Source: UBA2882 sp045542735 (GTDB taxonomy: Bacteria > Bacillota > Clostridia > Lachnospirales > Lachnospiraceae). Taken from it: DNA of 64,000 bases. The stretch spans positions 6,682 to 70,681 of the forward strand of contig JAZQLQ010000019.1 in NCBI GenBank assembly GCA_045542735.1, read 5' to 3'. The notes under the pieces were generated by a model, which was not told the origin of the DNA, made no database searches, and saw only the letters and a program-made list of their open reading frames with translations. The translations under genes were made by a program, and so were the position numbers. Each line of letters begins with the position of its first letter. Within the stretch, counting starts at the first letter, position 1. Shown here piece after piece: positions 49,404 to 58,732 of this stretch.

Positions 49404-50105
49404 CTACATCACCTCAAACAAATCAATGACCAGATTGACTTCACCAACGCCAAGTCCCAACTCTTTTGCAATGGCCACATTTGATTTGCCCTGCTTATGC
49501 ATCTTTAATATTAATTCATTATTATTGGCTGTATCATCCCCGACCGTTTCTTCCTCTGGTACCGTTATCGGTTCTACCACCCGGTTCTCTTCAACCTGGA
49601 CCTTTTCAAAGGAAATTGTCTCAAAGGATTTTTCTTTTATAACTGTTTCCGTAATCAATTCTTCCTGAATCAGTTTCGCAGCTGTCTCCAGTTCATTCTT
49701 GGTTTCTTTTGCTTTTGCACTGGTTTTATCCACTTCTTTTGCAGTTTCAAACAAATTCTTTTGTTTATCATGAAGCATATCGTACAAAAACATGACTTCC
49801 TGATGACTTTTGTGTATATCGCCAAGGACTGTCTCCGAAAACTCTGAGACTGCTGTTATCTTTTCATTGGACACTCTTTCCAAAGAACGTTCAGATTTTT
49901 CAACTGCATAAGAAAGCGTCTCATCTACCACATCCTGCAATTGTATCTTTGCCTCTTTCATCTGGGCATCAATAATTTCTTTGACTTTTTCTTCGCCCAG
50001 TTCCAAGCTTTGTTCTTCTATATCCTTCTTGGATTCGGGAATAATAAAACTGGCAACAAATACCACCACTCCCAATATAAGGAGTACGATTTCCATTCCT
50101 GTCAT
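49404..50105 (-). CDS. DUF6115-type membrane protein, positional counterpart of SwrB
   Basis: A 233-aa protein. One N-terminal helix (residues about 4-22), a long coiled-coil region (about 25-150), a Glu/Val-rich linker, and a small helix-turn-helix-like end (LILKMHKQGKSNVAIAKELG, then GVGEVNLVIDLFEV). In Bacillus, SwrB (TM plus coiled coil plus helical end) sits between sigD and rpsB and activates flagellar export assembly. Shape and place are similar here, though sequence homology is not shown. ATG 50105 has AGGAG 6 nt upstream. Confidence 0.75.
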   Translation of the reverse strand: MTGMEIVLLILGVVVFVASFIIPESKKDIEEQSLELGEEKVKEIIDAQMKEAKIQLQDVVDETLSYAVEKSERSLERVSNEKITAVSEFSETVLGDIHKSHQEVMFLYDMLHDKQKNLFETAKEVDKTSAKAKETKNELETAAKLIQEELITETVIKEKSFETISFEKVQVEENRVVEPITVPEEETVGDDTANNNELILKMHKQGKSNVAIAKELGLGVGEVNLVIDLFEVM

Positions 50106-50120
50106 GATGTTCTCCTGTCA

Positions 50121-50438
50121 TTATACGGACATATCAAAATGTGATACTCCCTTTCTGACAACCTTTCCTTCCTTCGGAATCTCTTGCTTCTTACGGCCTG
50201 CTCCACCGTCACCGGCATATTGACCTTTTCCTTTTTCTCTTGCATCTGCGTGGTTTTCGCTCTTAGACGCATCCTCACCGCGAACAACCTGATTGATTTT
50301 TTCATCAACCTTTTTTTCTATATTTGTCTGTACATTGGACTGATCCACTGCAGACTTCATATTTTCCTGATGTTTAAAAGCCGTATAATCCTGGGTCCGC
50401 TGGATTCCTCCCTGCAACTCAATCATACTAATAGCCAT
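50121..50438 (-). CDS. Unknown 105-aa protein of the fla/che operon
   Basis: A soluble, mostly polar protein (MAISMIELQGGIQRTQDY..., then Gly/Lys-rich RKKQEIPKEGKVVRKG and the end HFDMSV). No signal peptide, helix anchor or recognisable domain. The GGGAGGTG ribosome site is strong. It sits 11 nt after the FapA-like gene and 15 nt before the DUF6115 gene, so it is cotranscribed with flagellar genes. I recognise no function. Confidence 0.75.
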   Translation of the reverse strand: MAISMIELQGGIQRTQDYTAFKHQENMKSAVDQSNVQTNIEKKVDEKINQVVRGEDASKSENHADAREKGKGQYAGDGGAGRKKQEIPKEGKVVRKGVSHFDMSV

Positions 50439-50449
50439 ATGACACCTCC

Positions 50450-52042
50450 CTAATAAGCTGTCACTTTAATATCACCGCGCTCTCTGATAAAGCGGCAATA
50501 CTTTGTAGGATTCTTTACAACCATGGATGCATCTCCGATGGCAATCTTTGTTCCTACATACACTTCATCCGACACCATAACACAGGCATTTCCCTGGTTT
50601 TGCATCAGATCATCCAGTTGTCTGAGTTCTCTGTGACTTGCCTCCAGCTGTTCTGTCTGTTGTTTATTGGCAACAGCCAAAGACTGAATATATTTCATCT
50701 GTTCCGGCGGGAATTTTTCACCTTTTTTCAGTTTCTGGGTTGCATTGATCAAAATGGGCTGAATATTTTTGAGATTTTTATTCAACTCCATAATCTCTTT
50801 TTGTAACTGCTGAAATCTTGCCTTCTGCTCCGGATTTACGCCAACTTCTACTACAGTATCCGCTCCCATGGGTGAACCCAAGGTCTTGCAGCTAATCTTT
50901 TCGGTAGCACGTACAACACCACCGGCGATAAAGCCTTTTCTACCATCTACCATAACTTCAGTCTGCGCATCCACATGGCTATGCAAAATGGATTCACTCT
51001 CTACATAGGCACCGGACTGGATGGTTGCATTCTCCGCAAACTTCAAAATAATTCTGCCGCCTGCCTTTAACACGCCTTTGCCCATACCGTTCATACCTCT
51101 GGCAATAATAATATCACCGTCAGTTTCAATGGTAGCACCTTCTACTACGCCACGGACTTCTACATTGCCTTTCGCCTTAATAGAAAATCCCGCCTGTACA
51201 TTGCCTGTCACCAGTACACTACCTTCAGACTCAATATTACCGGTAGCCGTTCCCACATTTTCTACTTCATAAACGTCGGAAACAAATACCTTATCTCCGG
51301 TCAGACACACATGTCCGTTTACTCCGGATGTAATCACACAGCCATCCTCAGATAACTTAATATTATTACCATATTTCAATGCCAAATGCTTAATATCACG
51401 AGGCTTGATAATCTCTCCACATACATTGTGACCGGGAACTCCGGGCACTTCTTTATATAACCTGGCCAGTTCATCTCCCACTTTACAATGATTGATGGTA
51501 TTTAAATGGAAAAAGTCCACGGATCCGTCTTCATTTCTTGTGGGCTTTGTACTCAAATCTGTATTGAAGAAATATTCAATGCGGGCATCCTCACCATGCA
51601 CCGGTTCCTGACCTCTTGCCACTACAATATCTTCACAATAGTTTCTCTTGGCAAGATATGCGTCAATTGCAGCTTCATCAACACCAAAAATAACCTTACG
51701 ATGTTTTAAATCATTGATAATTTCTTCTCTGCTTCCGATGGGAGAACCAATATTACTGGGGGGATAAAATCTTGCAATTGCCTCCATTTTATCCTCAGAA
51801 ATGCGCAAGGTAAATGTCTCCTGCTCCGGCAAACCAGCCTTGGGAGATAACGGAACTACTATTTCTTTTTCCAAGCCCAATACCGCCTGATACAAAGACT
51901 TCATATCTACTACTTCAACTTTTTTTAGTTGTAAATACTCAGTCAATTCACTGATATTAATTTTTTCACCACCATCTGTGGGTGGCACAAGGCGTAACGC
52001 CGTACCATTTGGCGCTGTCATTAATTGAAAATAAGCATTCAT
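50450..52042 (-). CDS. FapA family protein (DUF342, flagellar assembly protein A)
   Basis: A 530-aa soluble protein. Residues about 90-165 form the N-terminal DUF342 part. A bactofilin-like right-handed beta-helix lies at about 225-400 (VFVSDVYEVENVGTATGNIE, GSVLVTGNVQAGFSIKAKGN, VEVRGVVEGATIETDGDIII). A coiled coil lies at about 405-480. The family occurs in polar flagellar and fla/che operons. A role in flagellar assembly is known by association only. It follows sigma-28 by 22 nt. Confidence 0.88.
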   Translation of the reverse strand: MNAYFQLMTAPNGTALRLVPPTDGGEKINISELTEYLQLKKVEVVDMKSLYQAVLGLEKEIVVPLSPKAGLPEQETFTLRISEDKMEAIARFYPPSNIGSPIGSREEIINDLKHRKVIFGVDEAAIDAYLAKRNYCEDIVVARGQEPVHGEDARIEYFFNTDLSTKPTRNEDGSVDFFHLNTINHCKVGDELARLYKEVPGVPGHNVCGEIIKPRDIKHLALKYGNNIKLSEDGCVITSGVNGHVCLTGDKVFVSDVYEVENVGTATGNIESEGSVLVTGNVQAGFSIKAKGNVEVRGVVEGATIETDGDIIIARGMNGMGKGVLKAGGRIILKFAENATIQSGAYVESESILHSHVDAQTEVMVDGRKGFIAGGVVRATEKISCKTLGSPMGADTVVEVGVNPEQKARFQQLQKEIMELNKNLKNIQPILINATQKLKKGEKFPPEQMKYIQSLAVANKQQTEQLEASHRELRQLDDLMQNQGNACVMVSDEVYVGTKIAIGDASMVVKNPTKYCRFIRERGDIKVTAY

Positions 52043-52064
52043 TCAGTTCACCTCCGCACCTTGG

Positions 52065-52835
52065 CTATTTATCTGTTAAAATACCCATATAGTCACCAAG
52101 CTTTACCTTCATCTTCGTCAAAGCTTTGGTATGTAACTGTGAAACTCTGGATTCGGACACTTCCAAAATCCGGCTGATTTCCTTCAACGTTAATTCTTCA
52201 TAATAATAAAGTACAACTACTTTTCTCTCTTTTTCTGTCAAGCTGTCCAGAGCATCTTTTAACTGCTCCTTTAGTTCTACCTGCTGTGCCACATCCTCCG
52301 GTACTTCAAATCCGGATGCACCGACTTTATCACCAGCCAACTCCGGTCCGCCCTGCTCAATATACTCATTCAGACTGACTACACCGGTAATTTTCATCTG
52401 GGATTGCCAATCGGTATATTCTTCATCAGAAATACCCAATCCTTTGGCAATCTCTTCATCCGTAGCTGTTTTTCCTGTAGTTGTCTCAATCTCACGGATT
52501 ACAGAATCAATCTTTTTCTGTCGCTGGCGGATAGTACGTGGAATCCAATCCATTTTGCGGATCTGATCCAAAATCGCCCCACGGATTCTCAGGCTGGCAT
52601 AGGTTTCAAACTTAACATCCTTACATGTATCAAACTTATCAATTGCATCAATCAATCCAAATACACCATAACCTACCAAATCATCATACTCTACATTATA
52701 TCCAAGATACATGCTGAGTCTGCCGGCAACCAATTTAACCAGCGGTGCATATTCGATTATAATTTGTTCTCTCAATTCCTGACTCTTTAAGCGGTTATAA
52801 TCCTGCCAGAGTCTTTTTCTAGCCGCTTCGTCCAT
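52065..52835 (-). CDS. sigD: RNA polymerase sigma-28 factor (FliA/SigD)
   Basis: A 256-aa sigma-70 family factor for late flagellar and chemotaxis genes. Region 2: NVEYDDLVGYGVFGLIDAID and YASLRIRGAILDQIRKMDW. Region 3: RQRQKKIDSVIREIE. Region 4: LTEKERKVVVLYYYEELTLK and VSESRVSQLHTKALTKMK. It is embedded after cheD and a small membrane gene, the same place as in Bacillus. No FlgM-like gene is seen in the window. Confidence 0.96.
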   Translation of the reverse strand: MDEAARKRLWQDYNRLKSQELREQIIIEYAPLVKLVAGRLSMYLGYNVEYDDLVGYGVFGLIDAIDKFDTCKDVKFETYASLRIRGAILDQIRKMDWIPRTIRQRQKKIDSVIREIETTTGKTATDEEIAKGLGISDEEYTDWQSQMKITGVVSLNEYIEQGGPELAGDKVGASGFEVPEDVAQQVELKEQLKDALDSLTEKERKVVVLYYYEELTLKEISRILEVSESRVSQLHTKALTKMKVKLGDYMGILTDK

Positions 52836-52863
52836 GGTAACCTCCGCAACCCATACCTATCTC

Positions 52864-53154
52864 TTATGCTTCGCCCTGTGACGTTACATCTTTGGTCGAT
52901 TGCTCTTCTTCCTTCATTTCTTTTTCGATCACAGATCCTTCTTCTTGCTCTTCTTTTTCTTCTGCCTCTTTAATCTGTTCATCAAAGATATCCAATACTT
53001 TTTTAATACCCAATCCAAATATATAAAAAAGAATTAAAACCCCTAAAAGAATCCATAACATTTCTGTCAGCTCAAAATCCCTGACATATGTAACAATACT
53101 TGCCACAGCCCCCGCTGTCAGCATCAGAATAATCGGAATTAATTTTCTGTTCAT
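52864..53154 (-). CDS. Small two-helix membrane protein of the fla/che operon
   Basis: A 96-aa protein. Two hydrophobic helices (residues about 5-22 and 32-52), followed by a highly charged Glu/Lys tail (EQIKEAEEKEEQEEG). No known catalytic motif. Placed between cheD and sigD, 1-2 nt from cheD. The length and layout suggest a membrane accessory to chemotaxis or flagella, but this is inference from position alone. Confidence 0.8.
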   Translation of the reverse strand: MNRKLIPIILMLTAGAVASIVTYVRDFELTEMLWILLGVLILFYIFGLGIKKVLDIFDEQIKEAEEKEEQEEGSVIEKEMKEEEQSTKDVTSQGEA

Positions 53155-53155
53155 A

Positions 53156-53641
53156 TTAAATCACTTTCTCCGGTTTGCCCACTGCCCGGATAATAAAATC
53201 TCCGGTTTCCGGATAAAAAATAACGGTACGTCCATAATTCTCACCGGTTTCACTGGCCAAAATCGGAATCCTCATTTCGCCGAGTTTTTCCTTTACCGCC
53301 TCTACGTTACGGTCACCAACCCGGACCATCGCCGATTTATTTTGGAACGCAAACATCTGTGCCCCACCTGCTATCTTTGCAACCAAACGGTTACGGGAAG
53401 CTCCGGCAGCCACAATACGTTTTACCAACTCTTCAATTCCTGTATCTGCAAATTTGGGAATATTGCTGTTATCCCTAATGGATTTACTGTCCGGAAGCAT
53501 AATATGCGCCAGACCGCCAATGCCGGTTCCGGGGTCGCGTATAGCTATTCCCACACAAGAACCGAGCCCCAGCGTCGTAATCCCGTCAGGACTTTTGCAG
53601 ATATTCAAATCTGCCATTCCAACTTTTATAATTCCACTCAT
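53156..53641 (-). CDS. cheD: Chemoreceptor glutamine deamidase CheD
   Basis: A 161-aa deamidase of receptor Gln residues and partner of CheC. The catalytic Cys is in LGLGSCVGIAIRD (near residue 29) and the catalytic His in GGLAHIMLPDS (near 46). KIAGGAQMF and RVGDRNVEAVKE are also family text. It directly follows cheC. Confidence 0.96.
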   Translation of the reverse strand: MSGIIKVGMADLNICKSPDGITTLGLGSCVGIAIRDPGTGIGGLAHIMLPDSKSIRDNSNIPKFADTGIEELVKRIVAAGASRNRLVAKIAGGAQMFAFQNKSAMVRVGDRNVEAVKEKLGEMRIPILASETGENYGRTVIFYPETGDFIIRAVGKPEKVI

Positions 53642-53643
53642 AC

Positions 53644-54255
53644 CTACATGCCTATGGCGGTCAATATCTTGTCATAAGATTCTAAATCAGGAACCAATAC
53701 AAAATAACCGTCTAAATCCACATCATCCGTAAATTGCGTCTGAATCAATAACATCTTATCTCCGACTTCACCAAACTCAATAGCCGGCACACTCAAAATA
53801 GCACCTGCCATATCAATACTCAAATCCGGTACAGACGGCATGATCACCATATTGGTCAGTACCGACAAAGAATTCAGATAAGATGCAACAATAATGTTGC
53901 CGATTTCCTTTAATGCAGACAGTTCCATCTCAGTAAACGGACCTTCTTCATTCATAGGCATCTGCATCAGTTTAGACACCAGACAATGAGCTGCTTTTTC
54001 TTCTAAAAGGAACATCATGCTTCCGGTAATATCACCTTCTACCAGCAGATACACACCTGCCATAATCTGTTCTTCGCCGCCCATCGCTGCGCCTACTTCC
54101 TGAAAGTCCAGCAATTTTACTTGCGGGACTTTCATATCTACTTTACACTGTAACATCTGTGCCAATGCAGTGGTTGCATTACCGGCACCGATATTGCCGA
54201 TCTCTCTCAACACATCAAAATACTGTTGAGAATCATTTAAGTTAAAATTTTGCAT
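53644..54255 (-). CDS. cheC: CheY-P phosphatase CheC
   Basis: A 203-aa protein with the two CheC phosphatase motifs (E-x2-N): REIGNIGAGNATTALAQML near residues 16-34 and ALKEIGNIIVASYLNS near 113-128. It removes phosphate from CheY-P and is stimulated by CheD. No cheY is in this window. Confidence 0.95.
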   Translation of the reverse strand: MQNFNLNDSQQYFDVLREIGNIGAGNATTALAQMLQCKVDMKVPQVKLLDFQEVGAAMGGEEQIMAGVYLLVEGDITGSMMFLLEEKAAHCLVSKLMQMPMNEEGPFTEMELSALKEIGNIIVASYLNSLSVLTNMVIMPSVPDLSIDMAGAILSVPAIEFGEVGDKMLLIQTQFTDDVDLDGYFVLVPDLESYDKILTAIGM

Positions 54256-54276
54256 ATACCACCTAATTAAGGCAGA

Positions 54277-54747
54277 TTAGTTTGCCTTTTCTTTCTCTGC
54301 AAATACTAAGTTCATATCCAAAAGAGAGATTAATTCACCTTTGTCTTTTCCAACACCGGAAATAAAGTTTGCTTTTGTATCCTCTTTGGAATCATACGCC
54401 ATTTTCTCAATCTGGTTTGTCTGTAAGGTAACAACCTCTTTTACCTCATCCACAAGCATACCAATCACTTCACCGTTATCCAGTCTGATGATAATAATAC
54501 GTGTTTTTTTGGTAATTTCATCTTCTTCCAATTCCATCTTGATACGAAGACTGACTACCGGAATAACCTCACCACGAAGATTGATTACACCTTTAATAAA
54601 ATTGTGTACCTTGGGTACTCTGGTGATTCTCTGCATACGGACAATATTATCAATATACTTGATATCAATACCAAACTGCTCTTCACCAAATTTTACAACT
54701 ATGTATTGAACACTACCCTGTACTTCGATTTCTCTTAATCCTTCCAT
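54277..54747 (-). CDS. cheW: Chemotaxis coupling protein CheW
   Basis: A 156-aa SH3-like adaptor that joins CheA to receptors. Typical text: YIVVKFGEEQFGIDIKYIDN, VPKVHNFIKGVINLRGEVIP and IGMLVDEVKEVVTL. It lies between cheA and cheC. Confidence 0.97.
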   Translation of the reverse strand: MEGLREIEVQGSVQYIVVKFGEEQFGIDIKYIDNIVRMQRITRVPKVHNFIKGVINLRGEVIPVVSLRIKMELEEDEITKKTRIIIIRLDNGEVIGMLVDEVKEVVTLQTNQIEKMAYDSKEDTKANFISGVGKDKGELISLLDMNLVFAEKEKAN

Positions 54748-54761
54748 GCTACTACCCCCTC

Positions 54762-56846
54762 TTAAAGCAATGCATTTGCATCAATGATCAGCGCGATTTC
54801 ACCATCACCCAAGATAGTCGCACCACTGATGATCTTGCTCTTATTAATGTATTTGCCAAGGGATTTAATAACGATTTCCTGCTGTCCGATTAATTCATCG
54901 ATTACAAGACCCGCCAATTTATCACCTTTCTTTGCAATTGCAACAATGAGATTGTCTTCCGGTCCTTTGGTTGACTCAATATCCAATACATCGCTTAAGC
55001 GAATCAACGGGATAACATCTCCACGAAGGTTGATTACTTCTTCATTTTGAACCAATTTGATCTCTGAAGGAGAAACATCTTCGATTGTCTGAATGGAACC
55101 GAGGGAAATTGCATATTTCTCTCCGCCCACTTCTACCATTAACGCCTGGATAATCGCCAGAGTCAGAGGTAAACGTACGATAAAGGTACTTCCTTCTCCA
55201 AGCTTAGTCTTAACTTCCACGTCACCACTTAAGGATTCAATCTTGGACTTAACAACATCCAGTCCAACGCCTCGTCCGGATACGTCAGATACCTGTTTTG
55301 CAGTGGAAAAGCTGGGTAAGAATAATAAATCAATAATATCCTTATCGCTCATATTTTCAGCCTGTTCCGGAGTCACTGTGCCACGGTCAATTGCCTTTGC
55401 TTTAACCGCTTCTACATCAATACCGTTACCGTCATCTCTTACTTCAATAACTACGTTGTTACCTTCCTGATATGCATCTAAGAAGATGGAACCAACTTCC
55501 GGCTTACCTCTCTGTTTACGTACTTCCGCAGACTCCAAACCATGATCGGCAGAGTTACGTAACAAGTGCATCAAAGGATCACCAATCTCATCTACTACGG
55601 TACGGTCCAACTCTGTTTCTTCACCGCTCATGAACAGCTGCATCTTTTTATCCAATTTCTTGGATAAATCCCTGATCATTTTAGGGAATTTCTGTACTAC
55701 GGACTCAATGGGCACCATTCGAACCTTCATAACAGATTCATGCAGGTTGGTGGTTACACTCTCTAAATACTCAATATGTTCATTTACAGCACTGTTGGCC
55801 ATGATGCCTTCAGTAGCTGCTGCAGATACCAATGAGTTTTTGGAAATAATCAACTCACTTACCAGGTTCATCAATACATCCAATTTCTCAATATCAACAC
55901 GGACTGTACGGTTTACAATCGGTTTACCTGCTTTGCCTTTATCCGCTTTGGCCGGTGCATTGTTTGCCGCATTATCAACAGTTGCAACAGCCTTTTCTTC
56001 AACCTTTGCAACTTCTTTCTTTTCTTCAACAGGTGCAGCAATATCCATGATAGAAACATAGCAACTGTCAATCTCGGATACATTCATAATAGCCGCACGT
56101 ACGCTATCGCAATCTGCATCGGTAATAAAGATTACACTGAAGTCAAAATCAAATTTCTCATCTTCGATATCCTGGGCGCTGGGAACAGAAACAATAGTCT
56201 CTCCCAATTCTTCCAATGCTTTGTATACAAGGAATGCTCTTGCCGCCTTTAAGATACAGGACTCCTGTACATATACTGTGATTCCCATGGCTTTCTTGCC
56301 CATTTTTGCAGCTTCGGAAAGTACTGTCTTCTCTGTATCACCAAGCTTGATATCTCTCCATTTTTCTTTTGCGCTGTCTGCAACAGGAGCTTCTGCCACA
56401 GCCGGAGCGGGAGCCGCTGCTGCCACAGGCGCAGGCGCTTCCACTGTTACACCGCTACCACCTTTGGAATCTAAAATATCGTTTAATGCTTTGATCAAAT
56501 GCTCATTTTCATTGGTACCTTCATCGGAGGTATTTTGAATATTCTCTGTGTACTCTTCCAAGGCATCCAGACACTGGAACAAAATATCTACCATATTGCC
56601 ATCTGCCTTAAATGTACCGTTTCTGATTTCAGAGAAAACATTCTCCATATCATGGGTCAGATTCTGCATTCTCTTATAACCCATTGTACCTGCCATACCT
56701 TTTAAGGTGTGCGCTGCACGGAAAATCTCATTAATGGTATCCATGTTTTCAGGATCCTGCTCCAGATTCATAAGCTGATCGCTTAAGCTCTGTAAATGTT
56801 CTTTTGTTTCATCCAGGAAAATCTCCAGATATTGGCTAACATCCAT
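54762..56846 (-). CDS. cheA: Chemotaxis histidine kinase CheA
   Basis: A 694-aa kinase. P1 Hpt domain with AAHTLKGMAGTMG (phospho-His near residue 46), an Ala/Pro-rich linker (about 128-155), a P2-like domain (about 160-270), P3 dimerisation (VRVDIEKLDVLMNLVSELII), P4 kinase (N-box LMHLLRNSADHGLE, G-boxes DDGNGID and GRGVGLDVVKSKIE) and P5 CheW-like (YAISLGSIQTIEDV). It phosphorylates CheY and CheB. Confidence 0.98.
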   Translation of the reverse strand: MDVSQYLEIFLDETKEHLQSLSDQLMNLEQDPENMDTINEIFRAAHTLKGMAGTMGYKRMQNLTHDMENVFSEIRNGTFKADGNMVDILFQCLDALEEYTENIQNTSDEGTNENEHLIKALNDILDSKGGSGVTVEAPAPVAAAAPAPAVAEAPVADSAKEKWRDIKLGDTEKTVLSEAAKMGKKAMGITVYVQESCILKAARAFLVYKALEELGETIVSVPSAQDIEDEKFDFDFSVIFITDADCDSVRAAIMNVSEIDSCYVSIMDIAAPVEEKKEVAKVEEKAVATVDNAANNAPAKADKGKAGKPIVNRTVRVDIEKLDVLMNLVSELIISKNSLVSAAATEGIMANSAVNEHIEYLESVTTNLHESVMKVRMVPIESVVQKFPKMIRDLSKKLDKKMQLFMSGEETELDRTVVDEIGDPLMHLLRNSADHGLESAEVRKQRGKPEVGSIFLDAYQEGNNVVIEVRDDGNGIDVEAVKAKAIDRGTVTPEQAENMSDKDIIDLLFLPSFSTAKQVSDVSGRGVGLDVVKSKIESLSGDVEVKTKLGEGSTFIVRLPLTLAIIQALMVEVGGEKYAISLGSIQTIEDVSPSEIKLVQNEEVINLRGDVIPLIRLSDVLDIESTKGPEDNLIVAIAKKGDKLAGLVIDELIGQQEIVIKSLGKYINKSKIISGATILGDGEIALIIDANALL

Positions 56847-56847
56847 C

Positions 56848-57948
56848 TTAGTTTACCCCCACGTTCTTTATTATTGCTTCAGCTACTTTGCCAAGAGGAA
56901 CCACTTCATCAGTCAAACCGGCAACCGCTACACTTCTCGGCATACCATAGACTGCACAAGTCTCCTGACTCTGTGCTATCACATGCAGTTTCTTTTTCTT
57001 TTTCAGGTTGGCAATTCCTTCCGTGCCGTCTGCTCCCATTCCGGTTAATACAACACAGGTAATTTGCTCATAAGTACAACCTGCCAAAGACTCATACATA
57101 TAATTTGCACACGGCTTTACACCCTCACGAGGCTTCTCATCCAAAAACACAATACGTTCATTTCCGCCATTACGTGCCACTGTCAAATGGATGCCACCCT
57201 TGGCAATATAGATATTACCTTTCTTAACGGGCATACCGTCAGCCGCTTCCTGTACTTTCAATTTGCAGGTATTGTCAAACCGTTCTGCCAGACTTGCCGT
57301 AAACCCTGACGGCATATGCTGGACAATCAACACCGGTGCGTCCAGATTCGCCGGTAAAAGCGGTAAAACTTCCTGTAATGCCTTCGGACCACCTGTAGAA
57401 CTTGCAATCGCAACAATCTTTTTGTTGTGTTCCGACTTAACCGGCCATACTTCCTTTTCTGCTACCGGCTTTTCCTTTGTTGTCTGCTGGGGCTGTAGCT
57501 TTGCCCGAACAGACCGCATCTTTGATTCATGCTCTTCTTCACTCTCATCATGAAATGCAACTTCTGATAAAATCCGAAGAAACAGTGAACCGAACTTCTC
57601 ACCTCTCGCATCAAAGATACCATCCGGCTTTTTGATGAAGTCAACCGCTCCCAAAGATAAGGCTTCAACCGTAATATCTGCACCTTCCTTGGCAAGCGTA
57701 CTGCTGACAACCACCTTGGTATTGTTGCCGATGCGGTTCATCTCCTTTAAAAAGGTAATACCGTCCATCCCCGGCATCATCAAATCCAGTACAATTAAAT
57801 CATATGTATTTTTTCTGACCAACTTCAGGGCTTCCATACCGTTGACTGCTGTATCTGCCACACAAAATCGGTCGTCTGCACTTATTATATCACACAATAT
57901 CCTTCTCATAAGTGCAGAGTCATCCACAATCAATATTTTTTTACTCAT
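56848..57948 (-). CDS. cheB: Chemotaxis response regulator / protein-glutamate methylesterase CheB
   Basis: A 366-aa enzyme. Receiver domain with phosphoacceptor Asp in LIVLDLMMPGMDG (near residue 56), then a methylesterase domain with the catalytic Ser in IASSTGGPKAL, His in LIVQHMPSGFT and Asp in VLTGMGADGTEG. It is 1 nt before cheA. No CheR gene is in the window. Confidence 0.97.
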   Translation of the reverse strand: MSKKILIVDDSALMRRILCDIISADDRFCVADTAVNGMEALKLVRKNTYDLIVLDLMMPGMDGITFLKEMNRIGNNTKVVVSSTLAKEGADITVEALSLGAVDFIKKPDGIFDARGEKFGSLFLRILSEVAFHDESEEEHESKMRSVRAKLQPQQTTKEKPVAEKEVWPVKSEHNKKIVAIASSTGGPKALQEVLPLLPANLDAPVLIVQHMPSGFTASLAERFDNTCKLKVQEAADGMPVKKGNIYIAKGGIHLTVARNGGNERIVFLDEKPREGVKPCANYMYESLAGCTYEQITCVVLTGMGADGTEGIANLKKKKKLHVIAQSQETCAVYGMPRSVAVAGLTDEVVPLGKVAEAIIKNVGVN

Positions 57949-57978
57949 AACCCCGCCTTTTTTGCTACGTTTATATTT

Positions 57979-58698
57979 TTACTCTGCCATACGGCTCCGA
58001 CTCTTACGTTCTTCTTCAAAAATGAAGCGGATAATCTCTTCTCTTTGCTTATTGTTGATCACCGTAAATTGTAAACGATGCTCATAAACTCCACGTTGCA
58101 TTTCATTCTGTTTGCTACTCAACACATTCCCCACCAGTTCATAAGGTGTTTCTTTTCCATGAACATTTAAACCAAAGCATACAGCTATCTGTGTGCCGGG
58201 CTCGTAGGCAACCGGTGATGTAAATCGTAAACCGCCACCACTGATATCTACAATCTGGCTTTTTTCCATTTTGAGCCCCACCTGCATGCGGAATTTATTT
58301 TCTTCGATGGCCGTCAACTCTTCATCCATCAATTCTCTGGTTTTTAACGGAAGTACGCATGCATATCGATAATACTCACGCCTCTGATATTTACCCAAAG
58401 CAGATGTCAATTCACACAATAAAATATAGGAATTGTTGCTCTTGTAACGGTCAATAATACGAATAAAGCACTGATACAATCCCCTTTTTGTATAAAAGCA
58501 AAATTCGTATTCTCCCCCAACCGGTAACAAAAGCAATTTTGTACCATCCATAGGCATCAAAATCTCTAATTGCTCATCATCCAAAACATCATACACCTTG
58601 GATGTATATGCTTTTTTGCCACTGGCATTTCCCATAATGGCATGGGCAACAGCTTTAATCTCGATTCTGTCACCGGGTCTTACCAACTCTGTTAACAT
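57979..58698 (-). CDS. PilZ-domain protein of YcgR/YpfA type (c-di-GMP flagellar brake)
   Basis: A 239-aa protein. An N-terminal YcgR-like domain (residues about 1-105, PGDRIEIKAV, LLPVGGEYEFCFYT) and a C-terminal PilZ domain with the c-di-GMP site RREYYRYACVLPL and DISGGGLRFTSPV. Proteins of this build slow flagellar rotation when c-di-GMP rises. Position between cheB and flhG supports a motility role. Confidence 0.88.
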   Translation of the reverse strand: MLTELVRPGDRIEIKAVAHAIMGNASGKKAYTSKVYDVLDDEQLEILMPMDGTKLLLLPVGGEYEFCFYTKRGLYQCFIRIIDRYKSNNSYILLCELTSALGKYQRREYYRYACVLPLKTRELMDEELTAIEENKFRMQVGLKMEKSQIVDISGGGLRFTSPVAYEPGTQIAVCFGLNVHGKETPYELVGNVLSSKQNEMQRGVYEHRLQFTVINNKQREEIIRFIFEEERKSRSRMAE

Positions 58699-58732
58699 GT
58701 TCTGATTCTCCTCTTTTCTTGCTCATTCATAG

